DNA of 64,000 nucleotides from Helicobacter sp. 12S02634-8 (GTDB lineage: Bacteria > Campylobacterota > Campylobacteria > Campylobacterales > Helicobacteraceae): positions 1 to 64,000 of the forward strand of contig NZ_MLAP01000002.1 of the NCBI RefSeq assembly GCF_002272865.1, given 5' to 3'. Positions 8,641-18,180 of this stretch are shown here, one piece after another. Under the pieces are notes generated by a model that did no database searches, was not told the DNA's origin, and was given only the letters and a program-made list of their open reading frames with translations. The position numbers were made by a program, and so were the translations under genes. Within the stretch, counting starts at the first letter, position 1. Every line of letters starts with the position of its first letter.

Positions 8641-9678
8641 TTAAGGGGTATGCGGAGAGAAATTATTCTGATAAAGCCGCAATAAGGCAATAAAAAATGC
8701 TGTGATCGTAGGCCCAACCACAATCCCCCAAAAGCCAAATGTCCCAAGCCCAGCCAAAATAGAAAAAAAGATTAAAATTTCATTGATAGCCAGAGGTGTT
8801 TTTAGAATCCTTTTTTTGATAAGGGCAATCAAAAATGGCTTGATGAGATTATCGATAACAAATCCAATAAATACCAATGCATAAACCCCAATAAACACTG
8901 CCCCAATAATATCCCCTGCATAAATCTCATAGCCTACAATCGGTAGCCATATCAGCGCACCCCCTACAATCGGCACCAAAGACGCCAGCCCATAGAGCAC
9001 ACCGAGCAAAAAACCATCATAACCAAACCACACAATCGCCACACCAAAGGCAAAGCCCTGCAAAAGGATATTGATGATAGAGGTCAAAAACACCACACGC
9101 AAAACCCCATTGATCTCCCCAAAAATCGCCCTGCTCTCTTGGGGCGTGAAAGGCAGCAAGCTCAATACATACTCATAAATCCTCTGTCCATAATAAAAAA
9201 AGAAAAATAAAAAAATCACGATAAAGCCCGTGTCTAAGACAAAATTCAAGCTGTATTTACCGATGTAGCTACTCAATTTAATCACATAAGACACAATCGA
9301 ATGCACAGAAATATTAGCCAAAAATCCATTGATTGGACCACTCAGCTCTGGGAAACGCCCAAATACTCGCATAACAAGTGCCTTGCTCTGCTCGATAAAC
9401 ACTGAAACCGTTTCTGTATCCATTCCCAAAATCAATCGGACACTTTGATGTCCCACAAAATAAAGCGGCAAAATCAAAAAACCCAACAACACCCCAACAC
9501 ACAGCAATGAGCTCAAAATACCCGATCGCACATAGCGATCTAAAAACTCCTTGAGCCAAAAGGTCGCCACACACAAAAGCCCTGCTATCAAAAGATCCAT
9601 CAAAAAATCTTGATACAAATACCCCAACCAATACACACTAACAGCAAAAACAATCCAGAAAAAATAAATAGGACGCAT
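8641..9678 (-). CDS. AI-2E family transporter (PerM/TqsA family)
   Basis: A 345-residue polytopic membrane protein with about eight helices and the family C-terminal block VDNLIKPFLI followed by the conserved helix ending in GLGTFGFWGIVVGP. Members export diverse small molecules or sodium; the autoinducer-2 link applies only to some, so the substrate is open. A TTG four codons upstream lies only 3 bp after AGGAG; ATG 9678 fits family alignments better. Divergent from dapF, as HP0567/HP0566 in H. pylori. Confidence 0.88.
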   Translation of the reverse strand: MRPIYFFWIVFAVSVYWLGYLYQDFLMDLLIAGLLCVATFWLKEFLDRYVRSGILSSLLCVGVLLGFLILPLYFVGHQSVRLILGMDTETVSVFIEQSKALVMRVFGRFPELSGPINGFLANISVHSIVSYVIKLSSYIGKYSLNFVLDTGFIVIFLFFFFYYGQRIYEYVLSLLPFTPQESRAIFGEINGVLRVVFLTSIINILLQGFAFGVAIVWFGYDGFLLGVLYGLASLVPIVGGALIWLPIVGYEIYAGDIIGAVFIGVYALVFIGFVIDNLIKPFLIALIKKRILKTPLAINEILIFFSILAGLGTFGFWGIVVGPTITAFFIALLRLYQNNFSPHTP

Positions 9679-9873
9679 GAACGAAACCAAACACTCCTAA
9701 CACCCAAATATAGGTCATCATAGCCATAACACACGCTAGAATCACACCCCATATCTAAGGACTTCAAAATAGATTTGATTATAACAGAACTCCTCTGTAT
9801 TTGGGGCAAAATCAATTCTTTTTCCTCGCTTCTAGGATAAAATAACAAATCAATCCACAAACAAAGGAAAATG

Positions 9874-10650
9874 ATGGTTTTGCACAAATATTCAGGGAGT
9901 GGGAACGATTTTCTCATATACCATAGCTTCACCCATCAAGACCGATCTGCGCTAGCAAAAGCCCTCTGTGATCGGCATTTTGGTATCGGAGCTGATGGGC
10001 TTGTTGTCCTCCTCCCCCACTCTCAATACGCCTATCAATGGGAATTCTACAACTCCGATGGCTCAGGGGCTAAAATGTGTGGGAATGCGAGCCGCTGTGT
10101 CGCCCATTATGCCTATATGATGGGACTTGCTCCTGCTAAACATAGCTTTTTGAGTGCTGCAGGCGTGATTGAAGTCAGTGTCAAGGGCGATAGTGTCATA
10201 AGCAACCTAGGGGACTATCGAATGCTCAAGCAAATGGATTTGTCTATGCAAGATTATTCGGGGCAATGGTATTTGCTTGATACAGGCGTGGCACATATGG
10301 TGCATTTTGTCGATACATTTTCCAAGCTCCCAAGCTCCAAAAATCCCGTGCTCTCAGAGCTGCGCCATACCTATAATGCTAATATCAACATCGCCCATAT
10401 CCAAGCAGATGGCACTATCGCTGTTTGCACCTATGAAAAAGGGGTGGAAGATATCACTCTAGCTTGCGGGACAGGTATGGCTGCTGTCTTTGCTTGTGCA
10501 CATCTTTACTACAATATCCCCGCACAAGCCACACTCATTCCCCCAAGCCAAGAGAAGCTTTCATTGAGTCTTTCAGATGGTAAAATCCTCTATGGAGGCA
10601 AGGTCAAATATATCGGTGTCTGCTTGAGTGATCAAAACAAATACGAATAA
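9874..10650 (+). CDS. dapF: Diaminopimelate epimerase
   Basis: Converts LL- to meso-diaminopimelate for peptidoglycan and lysine. Both catalytic cysteines are present: in MCGNASRC (near residue 71) and in the ACGTGMAAVFAC block (near residue 205). The N-terminal KYSGSGNDFL motif is intact. Two ATGs are in tandem; the second (9874) is 5 bp from AAAGGA and gives the family N-terminus, 258 residues. The last 19 bp overlap the 3' end of the convergent outer-membrane protein gene. dapB of the same pathway lies at 52.1 kb. Confidence 0.95.
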   Translation: MVLHKYSGSGNDFLIYHSFTHQDRSALAKALCDRHFGIGADGLVVLLPHSQYAYQWEFYNSDGSGAKMCGNASRCVAHYAYMMGLAPAKHSFLSAAGVIEVSVKGDSVISNLGDYRMLKQMDLSMQDYSGQWYLLDTGVAHMVHFVDTFSKLPSSKNPVLSELRHTYNANINIAHIQADGTIAVCTYEKGVEDITLACGTGMAAVFACAHLYYNIPAQATLIPPSQEKLSLSLSDGKILYGGKVKYIGVCLSDQNKYE

Positions 10651-11243
10651 GAAGCACTCACATACATATCTTCATAAGTTGCACGGGGTTGTGTGCTAGG
10701 GTCAAGGGTCGATTGGGCTTTGTTGAAAGGGATTTTCATACCAAGCTCGACCCGATGTGTATTTTGCAAAGTCCAGCCCACACCAAAATTCAAAACTCCC
10801 ACATAGCCATATACAAATGCTCCATCTTCAGGGGTTGTTTTGACAACATTAGCGTGTTGGAAATATCCAAATCCAAGCCCACCATACACTCCAAAAACAT
10901 TTTCACCGATAAAAAGTACATTGAGTAATAAATCTGCGTTCAAGCTAAGCATAGAAGTTGTGATTGTATCAAGCCCGCTAGGTTTGATCCCCATTACATA
11001 ATCCAAATAAGCCCTTAGGGCAAAAAACTTATAAAATGTGAGCTGGTATCCACCTCTAAGCCCCCAAGTCAGTGCTTGATAAGAGTTTGAAGTGTCTTTG
11101 ATATGGTTGATTTTTTTTACAATATCTGCCCCACCCACAGAAGCCCCAACAAATATTTGGCTCCCCAAAGCTTCTGATGACCCCTCAGAGTCTAGTGCCA
11201 TCAGACCTTTGAGTATCAAACACAGCAAGATAAGTTTTTTCAT
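10632..11243 (-). CDS. Small Helicobacter outer-membrane beta-barrel protein
   Basis: A 203-residue protein with a signal peptide (MKKLILLCLILKGLMALD), alternating-hydrophobicity strands with GLRGGYQ, YGGLGFGYF and NFGVGWTL segments, and the C-terminal VSASYSYLF ending in Phe that is typical of Helicobacter Hop/Hor/Hof proteins and of BAM substrates. The length suits an 8-stranded barrel. Ligand or adhesin role is unknown. It begins about 135 bp below the hefC stop and has its own leader; its 3' end overlaps dapF tail to tail. Confidence 0.82.
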   Translation of the reverse strand: MKKLILLCLILKGLMALDSEGSSEALGSQIFVGASVGGADIVKKINHIKDTSNSYQALTWGLRGGYQLTFYKFFALRAYLDYVMGIKPSGLDTITTSMLSLNADLLLNVLFIGENVFGVYGGLGFGYFQHANVVKTTPEDGAFVYGYVGVLNFGVGWTLQNTHRVELGMKIPFNKAQSTLDPSTQPRATYEDMYVSASYSYLF

Positions 11244-11302
11244 TATTTGCCCATTTCCCTATTCAATAATTTCTGCCATTATATCGCATCTAGCCCAAAA
11301 CC

Positions 11303-11350
11303 AAAACACCCCTCTCCCACTCTTACAAAAGCTAGCAAAAGGGGTGTTTT
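11303..11350 (-). terminator. hefABC operon terminator
   Basis: A perfect 10-bp inverted repeat (AAAACACCCC / GGGGTGTTTT) with a 28-base spacer lies 29 bp past the hefC stop. On the minus strand the right arm ends in GTTTT and runs into GGTTTTGGG, a fair intrinsic terminator separating hefC from the downstream barrel gene. Confidence 0.65.
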
Positions 11351-11378
11351 AAAAATGGGGCTTAAATTTTATCGCCCT

Positions 11379-14300
11379 CTAAAACTTATCGCCCTCTTTG
11401 GGTTTATAAAACTTCTTAATATAGTCATCGATAGGGGCTAATAAGCGATAAAAAACAGGGACAATCAGCAAACTCAAAACCATCGATACCAACAATCCCC
11501 CACTCATAGCAATACCGATAGGAGATTTCATCGCAGAGCCATCACCTGTGGCAATAGCAAGTGGGAGCATACCACAAACCATTGCTATAGTTGTCATCAA
11601 GATCGGTCGGAGTCTGGACTCCCCTGCAAGAATAATTGCATCAAAAATACTATGCCCCTCTCTGCGCCGATCATTGGCAATATCAATCAGCAAGGTCGCA
11701 TTTTTACCCACCATACCTATGAGTAATATCAGTCCCATCATCGAAAACATACTCAAAGGCTGCCCGACAATTCCTAGGGCAAAAAACGCACCCGAAAAGC
11801 TCAAAGGCATTGTAATCATAATAATCAAAGGCTCTAGGAGCGATTCATAAAGGGCTGCTAGAATCAGATAAATCAACACAAAAGCCGTTGCTACTGCCAC
11901 GCCAAAAGCCTGCCCTGTTTCAGCGAGATTATCAGCATCTCCCCCAAAAGCCACACTCGCCCCAGGGGCTAGCCACTCAGAAGACTTGTCTTGGACAAGC
12001 TTGACTAAATCCCCCAAACTCACGCCCGAATCCTTCACAGGCTGCCCAAACACGGTCACGCTCCGTTGTCTATCATAGCGCGTGATATTAGAGGGCGTGA
12101 TATTCTCTGAAATACTCACCAAACCATCTAAAAACATCAACTTCCCATCTTTGTTTTTAATCTGGAGGCGCTTGATATCGTCCATTGTCACTCTTTTATT
12201 ATCAGGGACACGGATCGTGATGTAATATTCTTTACCATTTTGTTTGAAATAAGCCGCTTGATTTTCTCCAGAAAAAGCCGCATTGACAAGCTTTCCAATC
12301 GCTTGTGCGCTCACGCCATATTTATTGGCATTTTGTCGCAAGACCTTGAGTTCAAATTGAGGCTGCATATCTGAAGTGCTTGTATGGTAGTTTTCAAACT
12401 TGCCTTTGAGTTCAGGGCTTTCCATCAAAAGTTTATGCAGATTAGCGACACTTTTATCCACCAAAGACTGCGTAGGGGCAAATACATAAGCTTGGAACGA
12501 AGAGCTATCCCCTCCCCCAATGAGCGGGACTTCAGAGGGGATAATCGCTGTCATAATCTTCGCTTCTGGCATTGCCATCAAAGTATTGCGCACCTCTTTC
12601 ATGATTTCAAACTGCCCTTTTCTTTCTTTTTCGGGCTTGAGCTTGACATAAATCTTGGACTTAAACACACTCTGGATCTTTCCATAACCCACTTGAACGG
12701 TTGTAAATTCAACATCAGGGCGCTTTTCAATCTCTTTTTGAAAATCTATCGTCCGACGCTGCATATCATAGATACTAATCCCTGGTTTAGTTTGTATCCA
12801 TACATAAAACTGCCCTCTGTCTTCTTTGAGCATAAAATCAGACCCCAAACGCCCTGCGACCACCAAAGAGCCTGCAAACACAGCAGCTATGAGGACAATC
12901 GTGATGATTTTGTTATTCAAAACAAGCTTGAGTATGCGGACATAGGTATTTTCCATACCCCTAAAAAATGGCTCACTCCAATAATAAAAACGCGACTGCT
13001 TGGGATTGACGATCAAAGAACTCACCATCGGGATAATCGTAACCACCACGACATATGAAATCACAATCGCTAATGCCACAGTCACCCCAAAGCTCTGGAA
13101 AAATCGCCCAACAATCCCTGTCATATTCCCCACAGGGATAAACACAGAAAGCAACATCGCAGAAATCGCAATGATAGCAAACCCAATCTCGCGCACCCCT
13201 TCATAGGCTGCTTCACGCCTACTCATACCTGCTTCAAGCTTTTTATGGATATTTTCGATCACAACAATCGCATCATCGATGATAATCCCAATCGAAAGTG
13301 TGAGCGCTACCATCGTGAGCATATTGAGCGAAAAGCCCATCATCTGCACCAAAGCAAAAGTCCCCATCACAGAAACAGGGATACTGATCGCTGAAACAAG
13401 CGTGATTGTGAGATTACGCAAGAACAAAAACACCACAGAAACAGCCAAAATACCCCCAAGTATCAAGTCAAATTCAATGTCTTTGATGGAAGAACGGATA
13501 TATTCTGTTGTATCCAAAAAGGGTCTGACTTCATAGCCAGGGCTAACAGCCTTAATTGCTGGAAGCTCAGCATAAACACCATCAGCAATATCAACTTCAT
13601 TAGCACCTGATATTTTTTGGACTTCAAAAATCACCCCTGGTTTATCTCCAAAGGCTGCATAAGTCGTATCCTCTTCGATCCCATCTTCAATCACAGCAAT
13701 ATCACTGAGCTTGACATTATCAGCAACTCGGATATTGGCAACCTCACTGATTTTATAGCTATTAGCATCTGTGAGGATAGAAAAATCTTTTTTGTCATTG
13801 ACAATACGCCCCCCATCAACTTCAAGATTCTCTGAAGCAAGGGTATTCCAGAGATCTGTATAAGTGATATTGTATTTATTCATCAAAGTCGGATCAGCAT
13901 AAATACGGATTTGACGCTCTCTATAGCCATTGAGCTGCACGCCCCCTACGCCATAGATTTTTTGGAGCATGGGCTTGATGATGTCTTCAGAGTGGCGCAT
14001 GAGTGTTGGGATAGGGACTTTATCGCTGCTTAAAAACAATGAAATGATTGCTTGCCCATTGGTATCAAACTTATCCATTGAGGGCTGGTTGATATTAGGG
14101 TCATCAAAACTCACAGAAGAAACTTTATTGATCACATCGCTCATCGCTTCATCGATAGGCTTTTCTAGCTGGAATTCGATGATAACAATACTGATATTTC
14201 TCGCACTATTTGAGGTGACTTTTTTGATCCCATCAATCCCCATCACAGCTTCTTCGATCTTGTCAGTCACCTTGCTTTCAATCACATCTGCACTTGCCCC

Positions 14301-14450
14301 TGGGTAGCTTGTGCTGACCATAATGATAGGGAAGTCAATATCAGGGAAAAGCGCTGTAGGGATTTTCTTGAGCGCCATTACACCAAAAAAGACAATCGCT
14401 AAGGCAAACATCAAAGTTGTGATAGGGCGAGTTATAGCGATTTTATACAT
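11379..14450 (-). CDS. hefC: RND efflux pump inner-membrane transporter HefC
   Basis: A 1023-residue RND proton-drug antiporter, the engine of the HefABC tripartite pump (AcrB/CmeB class). The proton relay is intact: GIIIDDAIVVIENIHK (TM4 Asp pair) and GMVGKNATLLID (TM10 Lys). N-terminal ITRPITTLMFAL and FPDIDFP blocks match HefC of H. pylori closely in my recollection. ATG shares bases with the hefB stop (TAATG), so the two are translationally coupled. The pump exports bile salts, dyes and antibiotics in relatives. Terminated by the hairpin at 11303-11350. Confidence 0.96.
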   Translation of the reverse strand: MYKIAITRPITTLMFALAIVFFGVMALKKIPTALFPDIDFPIIMVSTSYPGASADVIESKVTDKIEEAVMGIDGIKKVTSNSARNISIVIIEFQLEKPIDEAMSDVINKVSSVSFDDPNINQPSMDKFDTNGQAIISLFLSSDKVPIPTLMRHSEDIIKPMLQKIYGVGGVQLNGYRERQIRIYADPTLMNKYNITYTDLWNTLASENLEVDGGRIVNDKKDFSILTDANSYKISEVANIRVADNVKLSDIAVIEDGIEEDTTYAAFGDKPGVIFEVQKISGANEVDIADGVYAELPAIKAVSPGYEVRPFLDTTEYIRSSIKDIEFDLILGGILAVSVVFLFLRNLTITLVSAISIPVSVMGTFALVQMMGFSLNMLTMVALTLSIGIIIDDAIVVIENIHKKLEAGMSRREAAYEGVREIGFAIIAISAMLLSVFIPVGNMTGIVGRFFQSFGVTVALAIVISYVVVVTIIPMVSSLIVNPKQSRFYYWSEPFFRGMENTYVRILKLVLNNKIITIVLIAAVFAGSLVVAGRLGSDFMLKEDRGQFYVWIQTKPGISIYDMQRRTIDFQKEIEKRPDVEFTTVQVGYGKIQSVFKSKIYVKLKPEKERKGQFEIMKEVRNTLMAMPEAKIMTAIIPSEVPLIGGGDSSSFQAYVFAPTQSLVDKSVANLHKLLMESPELKGKFENYHTSTSDMQPQFELKVLRQNANKYGVSAQAIGKLVNAAFSGENQAAYFKQNGKEYYITIRVPDNKRVTMDDIKRLQIKNKDGKLMFLDGLVSISENITPSNITRYDRQRSVTVFGQPVKDSGVSLGDLVKLVQDKSSEWLAPGASVAFGGDADNLAETGQAFGVAVATAFVLIYLILAALYESLLEPLIIMITMPLSFSGAFFALGIVGQPLSMFSMMGLILLIGMVGKNATLLIDIANDRRREGHSIFDAIILAGESRLRPILMTTIAMVCGMLPLAIATGDGSAMKSPIGIAMSGGLLVSMVLSLLIVPVFYRLLAPIDDYIKKFYKPKEGDKF

Positions 14451-15151
14451 TATTTGATCCTTATATAGCCATCACCAAAGATACCCGGTGCCATATCATC
14501 AGGAGCAATGGCTTCAGCACTGACCTTTCTTGTGCTATCATCAACAACTGGATAGATTTTTGTAATCTTGGCTGTCTTTTCTCCCCCGCTCCCATCAATG
14601 CTATAAGCATATTCATCACCAACTTTTACTTGACCTATGTATTTAGAATCAAACTCCAAAACAATTTTTTTGATATGGCTCACAAGCCGAAACAATGTCG
14701 TGCTATTGGCTGTGACCCCATCACCCAAATCAATATTCCTACTGGCTATGACCCCATCAAAGGGTGCCCTCAAAATGCTTTTATCCAGCAAAGCTGTGTA
14801 ATAAGTATAATCAGCTTGGAGTTTTTTATAATCAGAATAGTATTTATCTAATGTATTTTTATCCACAGCTCCACCTGTTTTGCTATAGCGCTCATATTGT
14901 TTTTTGGCAAATAAATATTGCTGCTCAATCGACTCTGCTTGTGCGAGTTTGTCTTTATTGGATAGGGCAAGGAGTTTATCGCCCTTTTTGACCACGCTAT
15001 CAACATCTACATACATCTCAGCGACAATCCCTGAGCTATCTAGGGTCAAATTAGAATCTTGGACTGCTTGGATATTAAAAATCGCATAAACATCTTCCCC
15101 CCACAGCAAAGACGCACTCAAAAGAGCGGCTATCAAAAATTTTATCTTCAT
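14450..15151 (-). CDS. hefB: Efflux pump periplasmic adaptor HefB
   Basis: Membrane-fusion protein linking HefC to the TolC channel. 233 residues from the ATG at 15151, which has AAGGAGA 8 bp upstream and opens a signal peptide (MKIKFLIAALLSASLLWGED); the longer reading to 15229 runs back into hefA. It is short for the family because the barrel-sandwich half and the coiled coil (residues ~65-125) are compact; the RAPFDGVIASRNIDLGD lipoyl-half motif is clear. The gap to hefA is 13 bp. Confidence 0.92.
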   Translation of the reverse strand: MKIKFLIAALLSASLLWGEDVYAIFNIQAVQDSNLTLDSSGIVAEMYVDVDSVVKKGDKLLALSNKDKLAQAESIEQQYLFAKKQYERYSKTGGAVDKNTLDKYYSDYKKLQADYTYYTALLDKSILRAPFDGVIASRNIDLGDGVTANSTTLFRLVSHIKKIVLEFDSKYIGQVKVGDEYAYSIDGSGGEKTAKITKIYPVVDDSTRKVSAEAIAPDDMAPGIFGDGYIRIK

Positions 15152-15164
15152 TTCTATTCTCTCC

Positions 15165-16523
15165 TTACTTGATGTAATCTTGTATTTTTTGGCCGCTATA
15201 AAAAATATAATTAGCCTTTTGTAGTTCATAATTATTCAAACTCTGATTATAGGTAGCTTCTGCATCAAATTTCGTGCTCAAAGCCTGTAAATAATCTGTG
15301 AAATTAATCAATTGGGCGTCATATTTTTTCTTGATATTTTGAAAAGAAATCGTAGCAGATTTCAAGCTTGCCTCTGAAGAGGCGATTTTAGCTTTAGCAA
15401 TCTCTAAAGACTTGCGATAGAGCTTTTCATCTTTTTTTTGCTCGAGCTCTTTGTATAAGAGGTTTTTTTCATTTGCCATCTGGCCCAACTTCAGATACTG
15501 CTTTTGGAGCCCTAATCCAATATCATCAAAAAGCTTCAAGGTCACAGTCACGCCCAACACATTTTGCGCAGTCGGATAGAGTGCGCCAAAGCCTGAGAGT
15601 GCATAAGCGGGCTTTTGGATATTGTAACTCCAAGTATCAAAGACTGAAATCGTGGGGTAGAAATTGAGCTGTTTGTTTTGATAAATCTGTGCATTGATTT
15701 GTTCTTTGAGGGCTGTGAGGTCTTGACGCTCTTGGATCCCGTAGGTAGGGTCTGCGATCTTGTTTCTTTTGAGGGTATCAAAAGAGAGATTTGTGAGATA
15801 TTCCAACATCAGTTTATTCTGCTCAATAGAGAGCTTGGCATCAGAGATTTGATACTCGCTCAAAGAGCCTTGTGCCTTCAAAGATTCAAGATCATCAATA
15901 GTAGCAAGCCCTTGGTTATAGAGCTTGGTGACTCTTTGAATATCAGCATTGATTTGGTCAAGCTTTCTTTGTAAAGAAATCAGCTGGGAGTTGTTGTCAA
16001 AATACTGATAATACTGCTGGATCACTTGCAGATAGATATTTTGCCTTGTGTATTCCATATCAGCGATACTAGAACGATAGGTCGCGTTTTTTTCTCTGAT
16101 AGAATTGATTGTATTGAAGCCATTGAATACATCTAAATTAAATTTTGCATTGGCTACTTGCGTGTTGTAGTTTTTGTATTGCTGCGTATCGCGGTTGTTG
16201 TTTTGAAATGTATAGTCAAGGTTGAGCGTGGGCAAAAAGGTCGCTTGCGCGATGGTGTGATTTTTCTTTGCTTGCTGCACACTCAAGACTTTCGATTGGA
16301 GTGAATAGTTTGAATTGGCCGCCTTTAAAAGCTCTGACAATCCTAAGATAACTTGCGTGTTTTGAGGTGGGTTCGGATAGCTTAGAGTCGTATTGCTTAC
16401 ATCTTGCTTGTCTTTGATATGAAAATCCATCGCTGCTTGCTTGTCTTCTTGTGTCCTTAAACCATCAGTGCCTACCCCCCATATAGGCAGTATTGCCAGC
16501 ATAGCCAAAACCAAATATCTCAT
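15165..16523 (-). CDS. hefA: TolC-family outer-membrane efflux channel HefA
   Basis: First gene of hefABC, 452 residues: signal peptide (MRYLVLAMLAILPIWGVGTDG) and two OEP repeats of long helices with strands around residues ~95-130 and ~290-330. Forms the outer-membrane exit duct. AGGAG sits 5 bp before the ATG. A TATACT -10 box at 16592-16597 and a 22-bp palindrome at 16611-16632 lie upstream, suggesting repression of the operon by a dimeric regulator not encoded nearby. Confidence 0.93.
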   Translation of the reverse strand: MRYLVLAMLAILPIWGVGTDGLRTQEDKQAAMDFHIKDKQDVSNTTLSYPNPPQNTQVILGLSELLKAANSNYSLQSKVLSVQQAKKNHTIAQATFLPTLNLDYTFQNNNRDTQQYKNYNTQVANAKFNLDVFNGFNTINSIREKNATYRSSIADMEYTRQNIYLQVIQQYYQYFDNNSQLISLQRKLDQINADIQRVTKLYNQGLATIDDLESLKAQGSLSEYQISDAKLSIEQNKLMLEYLTNLSFDTLKRNKIADPTYGIQERQDLTALKEQINAQIYQNKQLNFYPTISVFDTWSYNIQKPAYALSGFGALYPTAQNVLGVTVTLKLFDDIGLGLQKQYLKLGQMANEKNLLYKELEQKKDEKLYRKSLEIAKAKIASSEASLKSATISFQNIKKKYDAQLINFTDYLQALSTKFDAEATYNQSLNNYELQKANYIFYSGQKIQDYIK

Positions 16524-16591
16524 TTATTCTCCTAATCCTTGGGCTAAAATCTTGCTCATTATCTTATACCTTAAGCGTGAAGTAAGGGTGA

Positions 16592-16597
16592 AGTATA
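16592..16597 (-). promoter_or_regulatory. Putative hefA -10 box
   Basis: Minus-strand TGCTATACT is an extended -10 (TGn-TATACT) about 69 bp before the hefA ATG. The palindrome at 16611-16632 begins 13 bp upstream and covers the -35 position. Confidence 0.6.
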
Positions 16598-16610
16598 GCA
16601 CAAAAATTTT

Positions 16611-16632
16611 AATAGTTGCATATGCAACTATT
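16611..16632. promoter_or_regulatory. Perfect 22-bp palindrome, candidate operator for hefABC
   Basis: The arms are AATAGTTGCAT and its exact complement with no spacer. It covers the -35 region of the hefA promoter and lies about 47 bp upstream of the trpE -10 box. Two-fold symmetric sites of this size with a TTGCAT core are bound by dimeric MarR- or TetR-type repressors; which one is not visible in the window. Confidence 0.65.
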
Positions 16633-16678
16633 GGTTAATTTTATCCTTTCTAAGGAGTTTCTATAACAATATTTAATG

Positions 16679-16684
16679 TATAAT
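16679..16684 (+). promoter_or_regulatory. Putative trpE -10 box
   Basis: TATAAT preceded by TG (TGTATAAT), 45 bp before the trpE ATG. The short leader has no Trp-rich peptide or strong hairpin, so classical attenuation is not seen here. Confidence 0.6.
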
Positions 16685-16728
16685 CTAAAAATAAAACACA
16701 CAAAAACACACAACGGGAGATTGCTCTG

Positions 16729-18171
16729 ATGTTTGATTTTACCTCCAAGTCTTGCGCGCAAATCCATTTCAAAAAAATAATTGCCGATAGCTTCACGCCT
16801 TTGGCTGTGCTCGAAAATATCCCCGCACGGGTGCTTTTAGAATCTGCTTATCAAGAAACAGGCAAGGAGCGATTTTCTTTGATGATGCTCAAAAGTGCTT
16901 TTTGGGTCATCAAAGACCAAGGCAGATATTATCTGCACGCACAAGATACACAAAAATCCACCATTGACCTAAGCGCTAAAGATAGCAGCAAGAAATTTTT
17001 AGATTGGCTAGAATTTTTCAGAGAGCTTGCCCCCTCTAAACCTCAAGAACTCCAAAATATCCCTATTCCCTTAGGTGGTATGGGCTATTTGGGTTATGAA
17101 TTTTTTGAAGAAATCGAAGATATTTGCTTGGATAAACCCAAACTCATTGACACTTATGATTGTGCGTTTATCTTTGGGCGGGATTTTTTGATCTTTGATC
17201 ATCTCTATGATGAAGCCTATATCATCAGCACAAACTACGCCAAAGAAACCTGCCCTGCGCCCATCTCTGAAAATATCAAGCACATAGAAGACGCCCTACA
17301 CGCCCTCAAGCCCTCGCCCTACACAGAAAAGTCTTACCCCACACAAATCATCTCTCCTAGCAAACAAGACTACTACACACAAGCAGTCCAAACAATCCAA
17401 GATGAAATCTATCGGGGCAATCTCTTGCAATGCGTGCCATCACAAAGTATGCAAATCCAAACTGCCCTGCCCCCACTAGAGGCTTATCGCAACCTAAGGC
17501 ACAAAAACCCCAGCCCTTATATGTTTTATTTCGACTTTGATCGCTTCAAAATCTTAGGTGCTTCCCCTGAAGTGATGGTCAAATCCCAAGACGCCCAGCT
17601 CACGCTCAGACCCATCGCAGGCACACGCCCTAGAGGCCAAACACCTGCTAAAGATCTCAGTATCCAAAAAGAGCTTTTAAATGATCCAAAAGAAAATGCC
17701 GAACATCTAATGCTCGTTGATTTAGGCAGAAACGACCTAGGCAAGGTCAGTGTAGCTGGTAGCGTGGCACTCACAGAATTTAAAACCATCGAAAAATACT
17801 CCAAAGTCATGCATATTGTTTCTGAAATCAAAAGCAAGCTAGATACACAGCGTTACAGCTCTAAAGACGCGATTTATGCGACTTTCCCCGCAGGCACAGT
17901 CAGCGGCGCACCCAAAATCCAAGCCATCAAGACAATCCATGCCCTTGAGCCGCACAAACGCGGTATTTATGCAGGACTGATTGGCTATTTTGACAAAAAT
18001 GGCAACCTCGATAGTGCAATCACCATCAGAACAGCAATCTATCAAGCAGGGGTTTATTATCTCCAAGCAGGTGGAGGGATTGTCTATGATTCAGACCCAC
18101 AGAGTGAATACATCGAAACTCAAAATAAAATGCTCGCGCTCATTGAAGCCATCACACAACAATACTCTTAA
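16729..18171 (+). CDS. trpE: Anthranilate synthase component I
   Basis: Makes anthranilate from chorismate with ammonia supplied by the TrpG domain of the next gene. 480 residues. The N-terminal LLESA (residues ~42-46) is the conserved tryptophan feedback site; the chorismate-binding C-terminal half has RPIAGTRPRG (near 291), LMLVDLGRNDLG (near 324), FPAGTVSGAPK (near 386) and the QAGGGIVYDSDP tail. GGGAG precedes the ATG. The stop is 9 bp before trpGD. Divergent from hefABC. Confidence 0.95.
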   Translation: MFDFTSKSCAQIHFKKIIADSFTPLAVLENIPARVLLESAYQETGKERFSLMMLKSAFWVIKDQGRYYLHAQDTQKSTIDLSAKDSSKKFLDWLEFFRELAPSKPQELQNIPIPLGGMGYLGYEFFEEIEDICLDKPKLIDTYDCAFIFGRDFLIFDHLYDEAYIISTNYAKETCPAPISENIKHIEDALHALKPSPYTEKSYPTQIISPSKQDYYTQAVQTIQDEIYRGNLLQCVPSQSMQIQTALPPLEAYRNLRHKNPSPYMFYFDFDRFKILGASPEVMVKSQDAQLTLRPIAGTRPRGQTPAKDLSIQKELLNDPKENAEHLMLVDLGRNDLGKVSVAGSVALTEFKTIEKYSKVMHIVSEIKSKLDTQRYSSKDAIYATFPAGTVSGAPKIQAIKTIHALEPHKRGIYAGLIGYFDKNGNLDSAITIRTAIYQAGVYYLQAGGGIVYDSDPQSEYIETQNKMLALIEAITQQYS

Positions 18172-18180
18172 GGAAAATCT

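Noticed and set aside
12384-13058. 224-codon plus-strand ORF opposite hefC
   Set aside because: Lies wholly antisense to a strongly conserved RND transporter; sequence is low in recognisable protein features and is a by-product of codon bias on the other strand.
16685-16728. Trp attenuator before trpE
   Set aside because: No Trp codon pair, leader ORF or terminator-like hairpin in the short leader.
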